A DNA stretch of 15,105 nt from an uncultured bacterium (GCA_937924555.1 CALDSN010000212.1:1-15105), one strand, 5' to 3'; shown: positions 7,885 to 14,880, counted from the first letter of the stretch. Translations and numbers: made by a program. The notes: generated by a model not told the origin, from the sequence alone.

Positions 7885-8697
7885 TCATGGTTCCAAGGCA
7901 ATAATTCTGCACATGGAGGATTCCAGTTCTATCCCTTTTAGGGGGAATAGCCCTATCCAAGCACGCTTGTTGGAAAGCTTATCTATCTCTCCACCAAGGT
8001 TCTCTGCATGCACAAGCTTCTTGGGGAACAGCTTCAGGTGCATCACTTGATAGAATTCTTCCGGCGGGAACATCTCGTCCCATGCCTTGCCATAGGTATC
8101 CATCAGCTTCTTTTCGGCTTTGATGAAGTCCTTCGGGTGCCAGTTACGGATTATGGTATTCATAGGATGGTCAGCCGAACCGCAGTCCACGCCAATCCAT
8201 TTTATCTTCATTTCCAGTGCCCACTTATGGAAGCTGGCATCAGGTCCCGGATGCTTCACAAAATAGCGCAGCTCATCGCTCTCAGGCTGATCCCAGGCAT
8301 ACTTGTGGTACCCTGTATTGATAATGAGGATATCACCCTCTTTTATCTCGGCTTTACTCATCAGTAATTCAGGACTATAAAGATCATAGTCGCCCACACT
8401 ATCGGAAATATCCACCACCACCCCGGGACCTACCCATTCTTCCATAGGCACTTCACCAATGGTGCGTCCGCTGGCATGAAAGTGAATCTCACCATCAATA
8501 TGGGTGCCTACATGATTGCTGGTGGTTATAATTTGCCCATTTGCACCCTGCCCCATATGAGCACCGGCAATGCGTTTGAAATACTGTATCCCCAGAGGCA
8601 TATAGCTGGGCCAGGGCGGAGTATGTATGCTAAGTCTTTGGGTTAAATCGTACATCTTAAGGTTCTGCATAAAGCTGAAGAATTCTTTGTTTTCCAT
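7885..8697 (-). CDS. Cyclase family protein (kynurenine-formamidase-like metal hydrolase)
   Basis: 270 residues. The metal-binding motif of the family is present as His62-Val-Gly-Thr-His66-Ile-Asp68-x3-His72 (in SNHVGTHIDGEIHFH). DILIINTGY, WIGVDCGSADHP and, near the C terminus, VHAENLGGEID also match the usual pattern. Characterised members (kynurenine formamidase, isatin hydrolase) hydrolyse N-formyl amides or open cyclic amides with a divalent metal. Here it lies directly upstream of a molybdenum hydroxylase, so ring opening of an oxidised heterocycle is a reasonable guess, but that is inference. AAGGAG lies just before the ATG, and the gap to the DUF1116 stop is three bases, so the genes are translationally linked. 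Confidence 0.92.
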   Translation of the reverse strand: MENKEFFSFMQNLKMYDLTQRLSIHTPPWPSYMPLGIQYFKRIAGAHMGQGANGQIITTSNHVGTHIDGEIHFHASGRTIGEVPMEEWVGPGVVVDISDSVGDYDLYSPELLMSKAEIKEGDILIINTGYHKYAWDQPESDELRYFVKHPGPDASFHKWALEMKIKWIGVDCGSADHPMNTIIRNWHPKDFIKAEKKLMDTYGKAWDEMFPPEEFYQVMHLKLFPKKLVHAENLGGEIDKLSNKRAWIGLFPLKGIELESSMCRIIALEP

Positions 8698-8700
8698 TTG

Positions 8701-10116
8701 TTAGTCTCCTTGTTTTAAAGTGTCTGCCAAAGCATGATACGCTTTGATGAATGGTTCTGCCGGTGCTTTCACCACACCTGCCCCAACCTGTCCCACACCC
8801 GGGTTTTTATGCGCCACTCCGGTATCGATTACAGGCACCAAGTTATTCTCTATTACTTTTACCACATCTATCCCCAGAGGCGTACCCCTGAAGTCCAATG
8901 CCGGTATCTGGTATTTCACACTCTCACCATAACATATTTCATACATGGACTCAGTATATGATAATGCATCTGAGGCACTCCCGCCAACAAACTGCACAAT
9001 CGCCGGGGCTGCAGCTATGGCAAAAGCACCCAATCCGCCAGTCTCGGTTATGGCACTATCGCCGATATCCGGATTGGCATCTTCCTTGGTATAGCCTGGG
9101 AAATACAAGGCATCGGGCACCAAAGCCGCTCCGGTGAACCATTTGTTACCTGTTCCGCTAAGCTGCACGCCAAAGTCTGTACCATTGCGTGCCATCACCA
9201 CTGCCACGCTGCTATAGGGGATATTCCGCGCAGCATCCAACACGCACTTGCAAGCGGGCATAGAGAGATTAAGGAAGAAATGGTCGTTACCATTGATGAA
9301 GTCCAGCACCGCAGCAGTATCCTCCACCTTCTCCATGGTTTTTAAGAGAGCTGGAGCAAGCTGACGGATAAGGAGCGAAGTTCCCGCCCTGTTTCTGTTA
9401 TGCACTTCATCACCCATGTGCAATGCCTGAGCTATCAAGCTTTGTAGGTCAATCTGTCCTAAGTGCGCAATTGCACGGCTGAGCACCGGGTATAGCACTG
9501 CATCCATCCACCTGAGTCTGTTTATCACCTCCGGGCTAAACGCGCCATAGCGAAGCACTTTGCCCAAACCCTCGTTCTGCGTAGCATAGGATAGATTGCC
9601 AAAGGTCTCATTCTTCAATATAAACACCGGCATGGAGGCACTGATAATGCCTGCCATGGGACCAACCGCCCCATGTTCGTGACAGGGCTCGTACTTAATC
9701 TCACCCGAGGCAGCAAGCTTCTCCGCTTCCTCCGCAGTTTTCGCCCTGTTTTCATATAACAAAGCCCCGATAACCGCTCCACGCATAGGCCCACACATCT
9801 TGTCCCAGGTTATGGGCGGTCCCGCATGCAGGATAAGGTCTTTGTGCATCCCGGGGATGGTATCCAAAGCCACCCCCATACCAATCAGCACAGGTTTCCC
9901 TTGGTTAATTATCTCCAAAGCTTGGGCATTAGCTTCCCTTATCTTACTCTCGTAATTCTTTGTTATCAGGGACATAGCCTCTGTCTCCACTTCCATGGGC
10001 GGCTTCCAATCCACCTGCATCACAGGAACGGCTAAGCTCTCCAAATCATGCCCAAAGGCTTCCAAGCCCACATTTATCACTTTCAGCTTCCCTTTGTACA
10101 GCTTTAATCCATCCAT
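8701..10116 (-). CDS. DUF1116 protein, AllG/YlbE/YahG-like (transcarbamylase component)
   Basis: 471 residues from the ATG at 10116, close to YahG-type members. This start has AAGGTGG about eight bases upstream and lies one base after the fdrA stop (TAAGATG). The longer frame beginning at 10197 would run 80 bases into fdrA and adds residues without family similarity. Family landmarks are plain: HAGPPITWDKMCGPMRGA, HEHGAVGPMAG, MGDEVHNRN, MARNGTDFGVQLSG, DIGDSAITETGGLG and DTGVAHKNPGVGQVGAG. As I recall, the E. coli homologue YlbE (AllG) was shown with FdrA and YlbF to form oxamate transcarbamylase, which turns an N-carbamoyl compound plus phosphate into carbamoyl phosphate. The substrate here may differ, because the neighbours are not allantoin genes. 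Confidence 0.94.
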   Translation of the reverse strand: MDGLKLYKGKLKVINVGLEAFGHDLESLAVPVMQVDWKPPMEVETEAMSLITKNYESKIREANAQALEIINQGKPVLIGMGVALDTIPGMHKDLILHAGPPITWDKMCGPMRGAVIGALLYENRAKTAEEAEKLAASGEIKYEPCHEHGAVGPMAGIISASMPVFILKNETFGNLSYATQNEGLGKVLRYGAFSPEVINRLRWMDAVLYPVLSRAIAHLGQIDLQSLIAQALHMGDEVHNRNRAGTSLLIRQLAPALLKTMEKVEDTAAVLDFINGNDHFFLNLSMPACKCVLDAARNIPYSSVAVVMARNGTDFGVQLSGTGNKWFTGAALVPDALYFPGYTKEDANPDIGDSAITETGGLGAFAIAAAPAIVQFVGGSASDALSYTESMYEICYGESVKYQIPALDFRGTPLGIDVVKVIENNLVPVIDTGVAHKNPGVGQVGAGVVKAPAEPFIKAYHALADTLKQGD

Positions 10117-10117
10117 C

Positions 10118-11626
10118 TTATACACCACCTTGCTCAACAATATCAAGTGCTTCTGCCACCGCTCTGCGGTGGGATGTGAATACTCTTGCTCCCGCATCCT
10201 TCAGTGCCTTCACCTGCTCATGCAGATGCTGAGGGTCGTCCTCGGTTCCAAGCACATGGCACACAACCACAATCTCTTTGTCCAAGCCCTGCAGCACAGG
10301 CACCAACTCTTTTGCGGGGTTGATATGCGAGCCATAACCCAACACCACATCCAGCAGAATGACCGCTACATCCTTATGCACAGCTTCTTCGGCAATCTTC
10401 TTCAACCTCAAGGTGAAATCTATCATCGGATGCGGTCTGCCCACGGTAAAATCATCCGCTCCCATATCAATGAAGCAATCCCCCTCACTGTGCCAAACAT
10501 CCTTCAGCATGAACTCTGTTTCAGAAGCAATATTGCTCTTGGGATAGTGTCCCCGTCTCCGTTTATACATCTGCATCGCTTCGTAGCAGAGGGTTCCTCC
10601 GCTATACAAAGCCCGGATATACTTTCTTCCCGCTATCGGCTTTGGCAGAGGATATCCCTCTCCCTCAGGATACATGGGCTTATCCCCCCTCAATACAGCG
10701 CAAGCAATGGCTGCCGTCTCTTCCAGAGAGTTACAATATTGCATATCGGCTATTGGTGGCACTTCCATATCCTTAAGGAAGTTCACCACAACCGGTTTGG
10801 AACTCTGCCCTATCTTTTCCCATAGCTTTGCTTGTATTTCCGCATCAGGAGTTTTTGCTATCAACACTATCACTTTGGTATCCGCATCCTGCATCAGAAA
10901 GTCCAAACAAGAACACAGCATAAGCCCACCGATGGCATTCTTTCCGTCCCTTCCACCTGTTCCAAAGGCTTGGGATATTCCTTCGCCCCGATGCGCTATC
11001 CCGGCGCATACTTCCTGCAAACCTGTGCCAGAGGCAGATACAAGCCCGATGTGCCCCGCCTGCATCACATTGGAAAAAGCAAGCGGCACTCCGTTGATAA
11101 TGGCTGTTCCACAATCCGGACCCATCATCAGCAATCCCTTGTCCACCGCCTTTTGTTTCAAATACAACTCTTCTGCCACACTCACGTTATCCGAAAACAG
11201 CATCACATGCAGACCCATATCCAGAGCTTTATTCGCCTCTGCTGCGGCATACTTACCTGCCACGGAGATGAGGCAAATATCTGCGCCATCCAAATCCCGA
11301 ACTGCTGCCTGTATGCTCCCCGGATGTGCTTTATCGCCACTTCGCTTCTTTACGGGTGCTGTTAGCAGTTCCTCTGCTTTCTGCATTGCAGACTCAGCTT
11401 TTGGCTCATCCTGCGCTTTCACCACCACCACAATCTCACTGTCCTTAGCTGTTTTTGCTTCCTCCACCAACATGCCCGTGGCAGCAAGGATGTCCTTGTT
11501 TTCCTTGGTAGCCATTATCGCCACGGCATCTTCCACACCCTGCAAACCTCGCAGTTCTTTGGAGATAAGCATCAGCTTAACCGAATCCAGATACATGCCC
11601 TTTATAATCTTTGCTTTGGCAATCAT
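10118..11626 (-). CDS. fdrA: FdrA family protein (AllF/YahF-like, succinyl-CoA synthetase alpha-like fold)
   Basis: 502 residues from the ATG at 11626. AAGAAGGA ends six bases before it; an in-frame ATG at 11632, which overlaps the upstream stop, is too close to that site. The middle of the protein holds the signature of the family: MGPDCGTAIINGVPLAF, GLVSASGTGLQEV and AFGTGGRDGKNAIGG, related to the CoA-binding and ligase domains of succinyl-CoA synthetase alpha. The C-terminal half carries LYSGGTLCYEA, MGADDFTVGRPHPMID and LDVVLGYGSH. It is a little shorter than E. coli FdrA. It would work as one complex with the DUF1116 and DUF2877 proteins encoded on each side. Just before the GTGGRD motif the sequence reads SQA where I remember SHA in relatives; I do not know if this matters. 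Confidence 0.94.
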   Translation of the reverse strand: MIAKAKIIKGMYLDSVKLMLISKELRGLQGVEDAVAIMATKENKDILAATGMLVEEAKTAKDSEIVVVVKAQDEPKAESAMQKAEELLTAPVKKRSGDKAHPGSIQAAVRDLDGADICLISVAGKYAAAEANKALDMGLHVMLFSDNVSVAEELYLKQKAVDKGLLMMGPDCGTAIINGVPLAFSNVMQAGHIGLVSASGTGLQEVCAGIAHRGEGISQAFGTGGRDGKNAIGGLMLCSCLDFLMQDADTKVIVLIAKTPDAEIQAKLWEKIGQSSKPVVVNFLKDMEVPPIADMQYCNSLEETAAIACAVLRGDKPMYPEGEGYPLPKPIAGRKYIRALYSGGTLCYEAMQMYKRRRGHYPKSNIASETEFMLKDVWHSEGDCFIDMGADDFTVGRPHPMIDFTLRLKKIAEEAVHKDVAVILLDVVLGYGSHINPAKELVPVLQGLDKEIVVVCHVLGTEDDPQHLHEQVKALKDAGARVFTSHRRAVAEALDIVEQGGV

Positions 11627-11628
11627 AA

Positions 11629-12483
11629 TCATTCCTTCTTCACCGTTTTTCTAATCCTCTGCTCCATCCCGGAACAGAATAGCTCGCAAGCAACAAAGAA
11701 CCCGCTTAATTGGTCTGCTCCGCTGCTTGCACCATGCTTCATAATCTCCTGCATCTCTGCAAGATAGCTCCCGCCATGTTGCGCCAGGGAAGAGAGGAAT
11801 CGTGCCCAGTCGGCATCCAAATCCAGTTCCTTAGCCTGCATCATAAAAGTGCGGATAAGCGGATTATTCACATCGGATTCATGGATAATTGTGTCCACTA
11901 TTTTTGACAACTCTTTTTTTTGTGTCTGCTGCACCCACATCATCCCCAATACCAGCCCCACCAGGAAATCATCTCCTGCGGGACTAAGCCCAATCCCTCT
12001 ATGCCTGAAACAACGCACCGCAGCGGGGTAATCTCCCGCAAAAAGGAGCCTCAATCCTTCCCGGTAATAGCGTAGTAATGCCCCATCAACCGTATTGGGC
12101 AGTGCACCTTTTATAAGTAAACTTGGGATGCTCCCTTTGGTGTATTGCTCCATCATCATGGCTTCCGCACCGTTCAGATTATGGATAAGCAACGGATAGT
12201 CCCTAATCTCATCCAAGACAGGAGCGTGGTACACCTCACCTGCGCCAAAGCAGTATGCTTTCCCATTCACATACAGCTTGCCCTCAGCCACTTCCACACT
12301 TTCAATCCCTTCCACATCATCCCTATCCAGCACAATCCGATAAACCCCCGCACAGATATCCCTGCTGCAAACGGAGAGCAGCATCTCGCCCGCAAGGAAG
12401 TTACGCACTTTGTGATGTGCGGAGTATAGCTGTCGATATTCTCCCGACCGCACCTTAGTGCCGATGCTTGTCACGCGTCCCAT
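11629..12483 (-). CDS. DUF2877 protein, AllH/YlbF-like (transcarbamylase component)
   Basis: 284 residues. The diagnostic DUF2877 segments are present: GIGLSPAGDDFLVG (163-176) and, near the C terminus, HGASSGADQLSG (from about residue 250). In E. coli the homologue YlbF (AllH) is the third protein of the oxamate transcarbamylase group. The gene lies immediately before fdrA, so the trio reads DUF2877-fdrA-DUF1116; in E. coli it reads fdrA-ylbE-ylbF. No good ribosome binding site precedes the ATG at 12483. The gene starts only 14 nt after the lipoprotein stop, so its translation may depend on that gene. Confidence 0.9.
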   Translation of the reverse strand: MGRVTSIGTKVRSGEYRQLYSAHHKVRNFLAGEMLLSVCSRDICAGVYRIVLDRDDVEGIESVEVAEGKLYVNGKAYCFGAGEVYHAPVLDEIRDYPLLIHNLNGAEAMMMEQYTKGSIPSLLIKGALPNTVDGALLRYYREGLRLLFAGDYPAAVRCFRHRGIGLSPAGDDFLVGLVLGMMWVQQTQKKELSKIVDTIIHESDVNNPLIRTFMMQAKELDLDADWARFLSSLAQHGGSYLAEMQEIMKHGASSGADQLSGFFVACELFCSGMEQRIRKTVKKE

Positions 12484-12497
12484 CGTATTGCAACAGC

Positions 12498-13280
12498 CTA
12501 TTTCTTCTTGTCCCAGGTACGAAAGCCAAGTCCAACTGCTGCAGTTTCAATATATGTTTTTTTACCATTCACCACGGGTACGGTCTCCAGTCCCCCTTCG
12601 AAGATAAGGAAGACAGGCTTGTATCCAATCTTAATATTGATCTTTGTTCCCCAATGCTTTATCTCTTGAGTAGGGTAACTGTAGCCATTGTAAGTTTCAT
12701 CATAGAAGTTGAAGTTATACTTCTGTAATGCCGTTAATGAAATGTAGGGACACGGTGCGTAGGTGGCAATAAACTGGGCTTCATAACCCAGTGATTTATA
12801 GGTTACATCTTCTGGCAACCAACTACTCCAGTAATCATATCCATTCCATGTGCGAGATTTACCATTAACAATATTCATTGAAGGAGCAATGGCAAAATAG
12901 AGGTTATGATCTTGCCACAAAGTTGCTTTGCCCCCCACGCGAAAACCTGACGTTTCGGCATGGTAGTCATCACCCTTACTATTATTGGCATAATATCTGG
13001 CACATAACTCCAAGTTCTTCTTGATGCCCACATTCAGTTTGTAACCACCAACAGTACTGGTGGTTGCAATAATCACTGTATCATGCGAAGGAGATTCAGA
13101 TCCATCAATATTGTCAAACACCACTGCTGATGGTAATTCCAACCCATTGGTAACATAGTTACTTACCTCGAACTTTCCGGGACTGAGCGGTACCGCTGTC
13201 TCCATGGAGCTTACATCCAACACCGCACATCCGCTTAAATACAGCACTGCAAGCAGCACCAAACACATAACTATCCGCAT
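12498..13280 (-). CDS. Lipoprotein with beta-rich, outer-membrane-type sequence
   Basis: 260 residues from the ATG at 13280. GGAGG lies five bases before this ATG and is itself inside the longer frame that starts at 13292, so the shorter start is preferred. The N terminus is a lipoprotein signal: MRIV, a hydrophobic run, then the lipobox LYLSGC with Cys18 as the acylated residue. The mature part is rich in Tyr, Trp and alternating patterns (KLNVGIKKNLELCARYY, GGKATLWQDHNLYFAIA), as in small beta-barrels or beta-sandwich envelope proteins. I do not recognise a named family. The protein would sit in the outer or inner membrane of a diderm cell. It is the first gene of the run that continues into the catabolic operon (14 nt gap), which suggests a role in uptake or sensing of the substrate; chance adjacency is possible. 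Confidence 0.85.
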   Translation of the reverse strand: MRIVMCLVLLAVLYLSGCAVLDVSSMETAVPLSPGKFEVSNYVTNGLELPSAVVFDNIDGSESPSHDTVIIATTSTVGGYKLNVGIKKNLELCARYYANNSKGDDYHAETSGFRVGGKATLWQDHNLYFAIAPSMNIVNGKSRTWNGYDYWSSWLPEDVTYKSLGYEAQFIATYAPCPYISLTALQKYNFNFYDETYNGYSYPTQEIKHWGTKINIKIGYKPVFLIFEGGLETVPVVNGKKTYIETAAVGLGFRTWDKKK

Positions 13281-13306
13281 CATCGCCTCCATTTAGCAAT
13301 CATCTT

Positions 13307-13330
13307 GGAACAGCATGCACAAGCCGTTCC
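13307..13330 (-). promoter_or_regulatory. Leader hairpin upstream of the lipoprotein gene
   Basis: On the minus strand GGAACGGC (13330-13323) and GCTGTTCC (13314-13307) form an 8-bp stem with one G-U pair and an 8-nt loop, 26 nt before the lipoprotein start. A second, overlapping pairing (CACAAGC at 13318-13324 with GCTTGTG near 13350-13356) is possible and would exclude part of the first. No U-tract follows. It may be a leader structure of the operon mRNA. The whole gap 13281-13409 contains TTGACA at 13360-13355 but no -10 box at the right distance. Confidence 0.35.
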
Positions 13331-13409
13331 TTTTCGGCATCATATTGCTGCTTGTGTCAACTTTTCTTTTAATAATCCACATCTGTAGCTGATCTTTTCC
13401 GACAGCCCT

Positions 13410-13856
13410 CTAGAGCTCATGCGTTAGTTCTGTATAGGCATACACCGCAGGCAACAAACCCGCCTCCACCGCCATCTTCACACTGATGCAGGGCAGCTTG
13501 CGCGCATACAGCTCTTCTCTGGTTAAGGTGCGCAGGTCTATGCTGCCATCCGCCTTTGCCATCCGGTACATCAGCTTCAGGTACATTGCGCTCCAGGAAC
13601 GCACCGGACATCCGCTATTCTCTCGCAAAGCATTGTAACGCTTGCGATACAGATACATATCATCCTGATATGCCTTGCTGGGCTTAAGGGCAAACAGTGC
13701 GGAAGTGACGCTGCCAATCCGCTCATTTCCCTCTGTTAAACGGGGATAGCGGTATTTCCGTGCATAAGCTTTGCCCAACTCCCGATTGTTACAAAACACC
13801 AAGCCATCAAGCTTCCCGCTATAGCCTGCCAAACCGTATTGAAAGGTAACTTTCAT
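13410..13856 (-). CDS. Small protein of unknown function (148 residues)
   Basis: Starts at ATG 13856 after a good AAAGGAG site, and reads MKVTFQYGLAGYSGKLDGLV at the N terminus. It is rich in Tyr, Arg and Lys, with AYARKYRYPRLTEGNERIGS and YQDDMYLYRKRYNALR in the first half and a helix-forming second half. There is no signal peptide, membrane segment or metal motif. I do not recognise a characterised family, although I have an impression of similar short proteins recurring in Cloacimonadota genomes. It has a 129-nt gap to the lipoprotein gene and a long gene-free, repeat-rich region upstream. Its basic and aromatic composition would suit nucleic-acid binding, but nothing in the sequence proves this. 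Confidence 0.75.
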   Translation of the reverse strand: MKVTFQYGLAGYSGKLDGLVFCNNRELGKAYARKYRYPRLTEGNERIGSVTSALFALKPSKAYQDDMYLYRKRYNALRENSGCPVRSWSAMYLKLMYRMAKADGSIDLRTLTREELYARKLPCISVKMAVEAGLLPAVYAYTELTHEL

Positions 13857-13931
13857 CTTTCTTCTCCTTTGTTTTTCTTGTCTTTTCTTCTGCTTTCACA
13901 CCCTTGTTTTCTGCCCTTTCATAATAATGCG

Positions 13932-13959
13932 GGTGACAAATTTTGGATTTGGTGACAAA
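13932..13959. repeat. Pair of GGTGACAAA direct repeats
   Basis: GGTGACAAA occurs at 13932-13940 and again at 13951-13959, a 19-bp period, about two turns of DNA. It lies 75-105 bp upstream of the small gene that starts at 13856, so it could be an operator for a dimeric regulator. No regulator gene is in the window. Confidence 0.45.
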
Positions 13960-14053
13960 AACAGGGAGAAATATGCGAAGTGCCCGCAACTTTATTATCC
14001 ACCCCATGCAACGCCCCAATAATAACATCTCCTCAAACAGAGCTAAACCACAC

Positions 14054-14093
14054 GTGATTCCCTCATCCCACCCGGGAGTCACGAGGGAGTCAC
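14054..14093. repeat. GGGAGTCAC tandem pair with an inverted copy
   Basis: GGGAGTCAC occurs at 14074-14082 and 14085-14093. GTGATTCCC at 14054-14062 is an inverted copy with one difference. The inverted copy can pair with either repeat, giving a 9-bp stem with one T-G pair. Function unknown. Confidence 0.5.
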
Positions 14094-14206
14094 CTAAGAA
14101 TGATGAGGCATTTCTTGCATGGGCGTTCGATAAACATAGGATGATATTAAAAAAAGAGGGAAAGAGATGGAGAGGTGAGGGTTAAGCGTTAGACGTTAGA
14201 TGTTAA

Positions 14207-14255
14207 ACGAGCTGCGCTCATTTCAGGTTAGCGAGTTAACAGGTTAGCAGGTTAA
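14207..14255. repeat. Copy 1 of a 48-nt imperfect direct repeat (GTTA-rich)
   Basis: The stretch begins ACGAGCTGCGCTCATTTCAG and continues with several GGTTA/GTTAA motifs. It matches 14398-14445 with a few substitutions and small indels. The flanks just upstream (GGTTAAGCGTTAGACGTTAG) are also GTTA-rich. Confidence 0.75.
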
Positions 14256-14397
14256 AAATGACACTGAGTGAAGGTGCGTAGAATAATCTTTTAACATAGA
14301 GAAAAGCAGAGCAGGGGCAGAGAAAAGCGGAGGGGATAAGGTTAACGCTTTGGTGGCAGGTTGATTTGGAGGTCAAACCTTAAATGGTAAACGCTTT

Positions 14398-14445
14398 ACG
14401 AGATGCGCTCATTTCAGGTTGCGAGTTAACATTTTAGTAGGTTAA
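14398..14445. repeat. Copy 2 of the 48-nt imperfect direct repeat
   Basis: Begins ACGAGATGCGCTCATTTCAG and ends AGTAGGTTAA, the same order of motifs as copy 1 about 190 bp to the left. It differs by a few substitutions and lacks a TA in the GGTTAGCGAG part. Confidence 0.75.
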
Positions 14446-14545
14446 TAATGTAATGTAGGGGCTTTCCCTGTGTGTCTGCCCGATGAATACTCATGGCAGA
14501 AACCGTATCCTGCCTTAAGCCCGGAGGGCGAAATCCAATAGCGAC

Positions 14546-14575
14546 GGGTTCGTAGAGCCGCAGGCTCGCAGACCC
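14546..14575. repeat. Imperfect hairpin with a GAGCC-GCA-GGCTC core
   Basis: A perfect 5-bp core stem (14555-14559 with 14563-14567, loop GCA) is extended outward, after a small internal loop, by GGGT (14546-14549) pairing with ACCC (14572-14575). It has no T-tract on either strand, so it is more like a repetitive palindrome than a terminator. Confidence 0.55.
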
Positions 14576-14620
14576 TCGTAATGGCACCCCACGAATTGAA
14601 TAAGCCCCCTGTGGGCGACA
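14573..14620. repeat. GGCACC...GGGCGACA repeat, copy 1
   Basis: CCCTC, then AATGGCACC (14580-14588), an internal stretch, then GGGCGACA (14613-14620). The same order of motifs recurs at 14690-14725 with a shorter, different interior. Confidence 0.55.
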
Positions 14621-14689
14621 CAAGTGGATATTCAAAGAGTTACGGAAGCGAAGGTAAAGAAGGTTTATAATTAAGCGTATTTCGAACTG

Positions 14690-14725
14690 CCCTCAATGGC
14701 ACCACCCAGACCCCGCCGGGCGACA
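14690..14725. repeat. GGCACC...GGGCGACA repeat, copy 2
   Basis: CCCTCAATGGCACC (14690-14703) and GGGCGACA (14718-14725) repeat the outer motifs of copy 1 about 110 bp away. The interior is shorter and of different sequence. Confidence 0.55.
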
Positions 14726-14746
14726 ATTTAAAGAAAAAAAAGGCGT

Positions 14747-14761
14747 CCCCCCCCCCCCCCC
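14747..14761. repeat. Homopolymer tract of 15 C
   Basis: Fifteen consecutive C follow a run of eight A (14734-14741) and a short GGCGT. They run directly into the first GAGTCCC element. The second element has a shorter C6 run (14818-14823) in the same place, so the tract looks like an expanded part of the repeat. Its length may be a sequencing or assembly estimate. Confidence 0.9.
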
Positions 14762-14764
14762 AGA

Positions 14765-14798
14765 GAGTCCCATAGGGACGACATTTTAGATAGAAAAG
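14765..14798 (+). repeat. GAGTCCC-NNN-GGGACG element, copy 1 (forward)
   Basis: A 34-nt unit: GAGTCCC, three bases, GGGACG, two bases, then ATTTTAGATAGAAAAG. The first part is a palindrome (GTCCC-ATA-GGGAC, 14767-14779). It matches the inverted copy at 14975-15008 at 30 of 34 positions. Confidence 0.88.
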
Positions 14799-14826
14799 AG
14801 TCGTAAACACAAAACCTCCCCCCAGA

Positions 14827-14860
14827 GAGTCCCAGCGGCACGATATTTAAGATAGAAATG
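14827..14860 (+). repeat. GAGTCCC element, copy 2 (forward)
   Basis: Same 34-nt layout with a damaged palindrome (GTCCC-AGC-GGCAC) and ATTTAAGATAGAAATG as its tail. It is preceded by the same CCCCAGA sequence as copy 1. Confidence 0.8.
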
Positions 14861-14880
14861 GGTGTTAAAGCTTAGAGATA

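Noticed and set aside
10117..10197. N-terminal extension of the DUF1116 protein
   Set aside because: It would overlap fdrA by 80 bases; the ATG at 10116 has a good ribosome binding site and begins the part that resembles the family.
13355..13360. Promoter for the operon based on TTGACA
   Set aside because: The hexamer is perfect but no -10-like hexamer lies 16-18 nt away; TATGAT is only 10 nt downstream.
13819..14185. Reading frames on both strands (13819-14082 minus, 13943-14185 plus)
   Set aside because: No ribosome binding site, no protein-like pattern, and they overlap the real gene start or small repeats.
14426..14635. Minus-strand reading frame of 69 residues
   Set aside because: It is a translation of hairpins and repeat DNA; the frame is open by chance across a palindromic region.
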